From a candidate division WOR-3 bacterium (lineage in GTDB: Bacteria > Hydrothermota > Hydrothermia > Hydrothermales > JAJRUZ01), in contig JBDRZP010000001.1 of assembly GCA_039804025.1 (NCBI GenBank), positions 124,001 to 188,000 of the forward strand: a DNA stretch of 64,000 nt, read 5' to 3'. Each line of letters starts with the position of its first letter. Position 1 is the stretch's first letter. Position numbers and translations under genes: made by a program. The notes under the pieces are model-generated. The model searched no databases. It had not been told where the DNA came from and saw nothing but the letters and a program-made list of their open reading frames with translations. Positions 63,237-64,000 of this stretch are shown here, in pieces.

Positions 63237-64000
63237 TTAAACCTCCTTAATTTTTTCTAAATTTTCCTTTAAAATCTCAATATAAGATGGCTTATCCACT
63301 TCTATGAATTCTCCCACAATTATATTTCCACCCCTGAAAGAAAGCTCAGCTTCTTTCGGATCAACTCCATTTTTTATAACACTCTTTTCTTTATAGTATT
63401 TCATTTCATCAATTGCTTCTCCAATTTTGTTGGGTCTACCAAAACCAGTTGGACATGGTGAAATAACTTCAATGAAAGAAAAACCCTTTCTTTTTAAAGC
63501 TTTTTTAATACTCTGTCTTAAATAATAGGCATGAAGAACTGTCCACCTTGCAACAAAAGTTGCTCCTGCAGAAGCTGCAAGATACGGTAAATTAAAGGGA
63601 TACTCAAAATTTCCATAAGGAGTTGTAGTCGTTATTGCTTCATGAGGTGTTGTAGGTCCAAACTGTCCTCCTGTCATTCCGTAATTAAAATTATTTACAC
63701 ATATACAAATAAGATCAAAATTTCTTCTCGCAGCATGTATAAAATGATTTCCACCAATAGAAATTAGATCTCCGTCACCTGAAAAAACAATAACCTTCAT
63801 ATTAGGTTTTGCTATCTTAAGCCCAATTGCAAAGGGAATCGCCCTTCCATGGGTGGTATGATATGAATCTACTTTAACATAACCTGCAACTCTTCCTGAA
63901 CATCCAATTCCACTTACTATAGCAATTTCCTTAGGATCAAGATTTAATTCTTCAAAAGCATAAAGCATTGAACTCATTGCTATACCAATACCACAACCTG
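63237..64000 (-). CDS. korB: 2-oxoacid:ferredoxin oxidoreductase, beta subunit (5' end outside the window)
   Basis: The frame is open to the window edge; residues before the first internal Met read CGIGIA, the cluster-ligand region of the family. The TPP site is visible as FSGDGDLISIGGNHFIHAARRN with NFNYGMTGGQ, and EVISPCPTGFGRPN is the substrate-side block. KorB binds thiamine diphosphate and a 4Fe-4S cluster. It is followed 1 nt later by korC, and the operon continues into hdrCBA. korA and korD probably lie beyond the edge. Confidence 0.92.
   Translation of the reverse strand, partial: GCGIGIAMSSMLYAFEELNLDPKEIAIVSGIGCSGRVAGYVKVDSYHTTHGRAIPFAIGLKIAKPNMKVIVFSGDGDLISIGGNHFIHAARRNFDLICICVNNFNYGMTGGQFGPTTPHEAITTTTPYGNFEYPFNLPYLAASAGATFVARWTVLHAYYLRQSIKKALKRKGFSFIEVISPCPTGFGRPNKIGEAIDEMKYYKEKSVIKNGVDPKEAELSFRGGNIIVGEFIEVDKPSYIEILKENLEKIKEV

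Overview
The window is a 64 kb stretch of a very AT-rich, gene-dense bacterial chromosome with short or overlapping intergenic spaces and operons on both strands. It contains about 65 protein genes and two tRNA genes (Arg-GCG and Val-UAC), but no rRNA, CRISPR array or intact mobile element. LPS genes (kdsA, kdsD, an LpxL-like acyltransferase, lptC/lptA/lptB) and a LolA-like carrier indicate a two-membrane (Gram-negative) cell. Ferredoxin-dependent 2-oxoacid oxidoreductase plus heterodisulfide-reductase genes indicate an anaerobic, low-potential energy metabolism. The mixture suggests an uncultured lineage such as the WOR-3/Stahlbacteria/Hydrothermae group; that placement is inference and was not tested.

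Layout. 1-8 kb: 3' end of pnp, a glutaryl-CoA-dehydrogenase-like gene, thiL, a DUF4920 protein, glnA, tRNA-Arg, a HAD hydrolase, acpS, a TPR protein and an ExeA-like ATPase. 8-15 kb (minus): a sucD - lolA-like - isocitrate dehydrogenase - methyltransferase - endonuclease Q - histidine ammonia-lyase operon, and a radical SAM gene. 15-25 kb: a possible outer-membrane protein, an M23 peptidase, mgtE, smc, a flavodoxin-fold reductase, a membrane-anchored OB-fold protein and a TctA-family permease. 25-33.4 kb: lipid and envelope genes (plsX-rpmF-DUF177, an EIIA gene, a polyprenyl synthase, a flippase-like protein, tatD, a glycosyltransferase-like gene, kdsA, fmdB). 33.7-40.4 kb: groES-groEL, an RsbW-like kinase, a zinc MDR dehydrogenase, and fabH-fabD with a CorC-type protein. 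40.5-48 kb: a soluble-adenylyl-cyclase-like giant, glycosyltransferases, AhpD- and Bcp-type antioxidant proteins and an EamA permease. 48.0-48.9 kb: a non-coding island of palindromes. 48.9-64 kb (minus): rpoN-lptB-lptA-lptC-lpxL-kdsD-thpR, an acidic zinc ribbon, a YfhO-like membrane protein, an AlkP-superfamily enzyme, tRNA-Val, and a korB-korC-hdrC-hdrB-hdrA(mvhD) operon.

The strongest unexplained signal is a short orphan element that looks like a tRNA T-arm (GGTTCNANYCC, with a 7-nt loop matching TTCRANY). It occurs ten times, always on the sense strand of the reading frame that follows and 17-31 nt before its start codon. In three cases it is written into the last codons of, or abuts the stop codon of, the preceding gene. 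Most of these genes have no Shine-Dalgarno sequence. The genuine T-arms of both tRNAs lie at the same distance (22-23 nt) from the next start codon. A second start class consists of apparently leaderless genes, with a TATAAT-like box 5-10 nt before the start. A third class uses an ordinary AGGAGG leader. Together these suggest three modes of translation initiation, one of which would use a tRNA-T-arm-like leader that I do not recognise from the literature.
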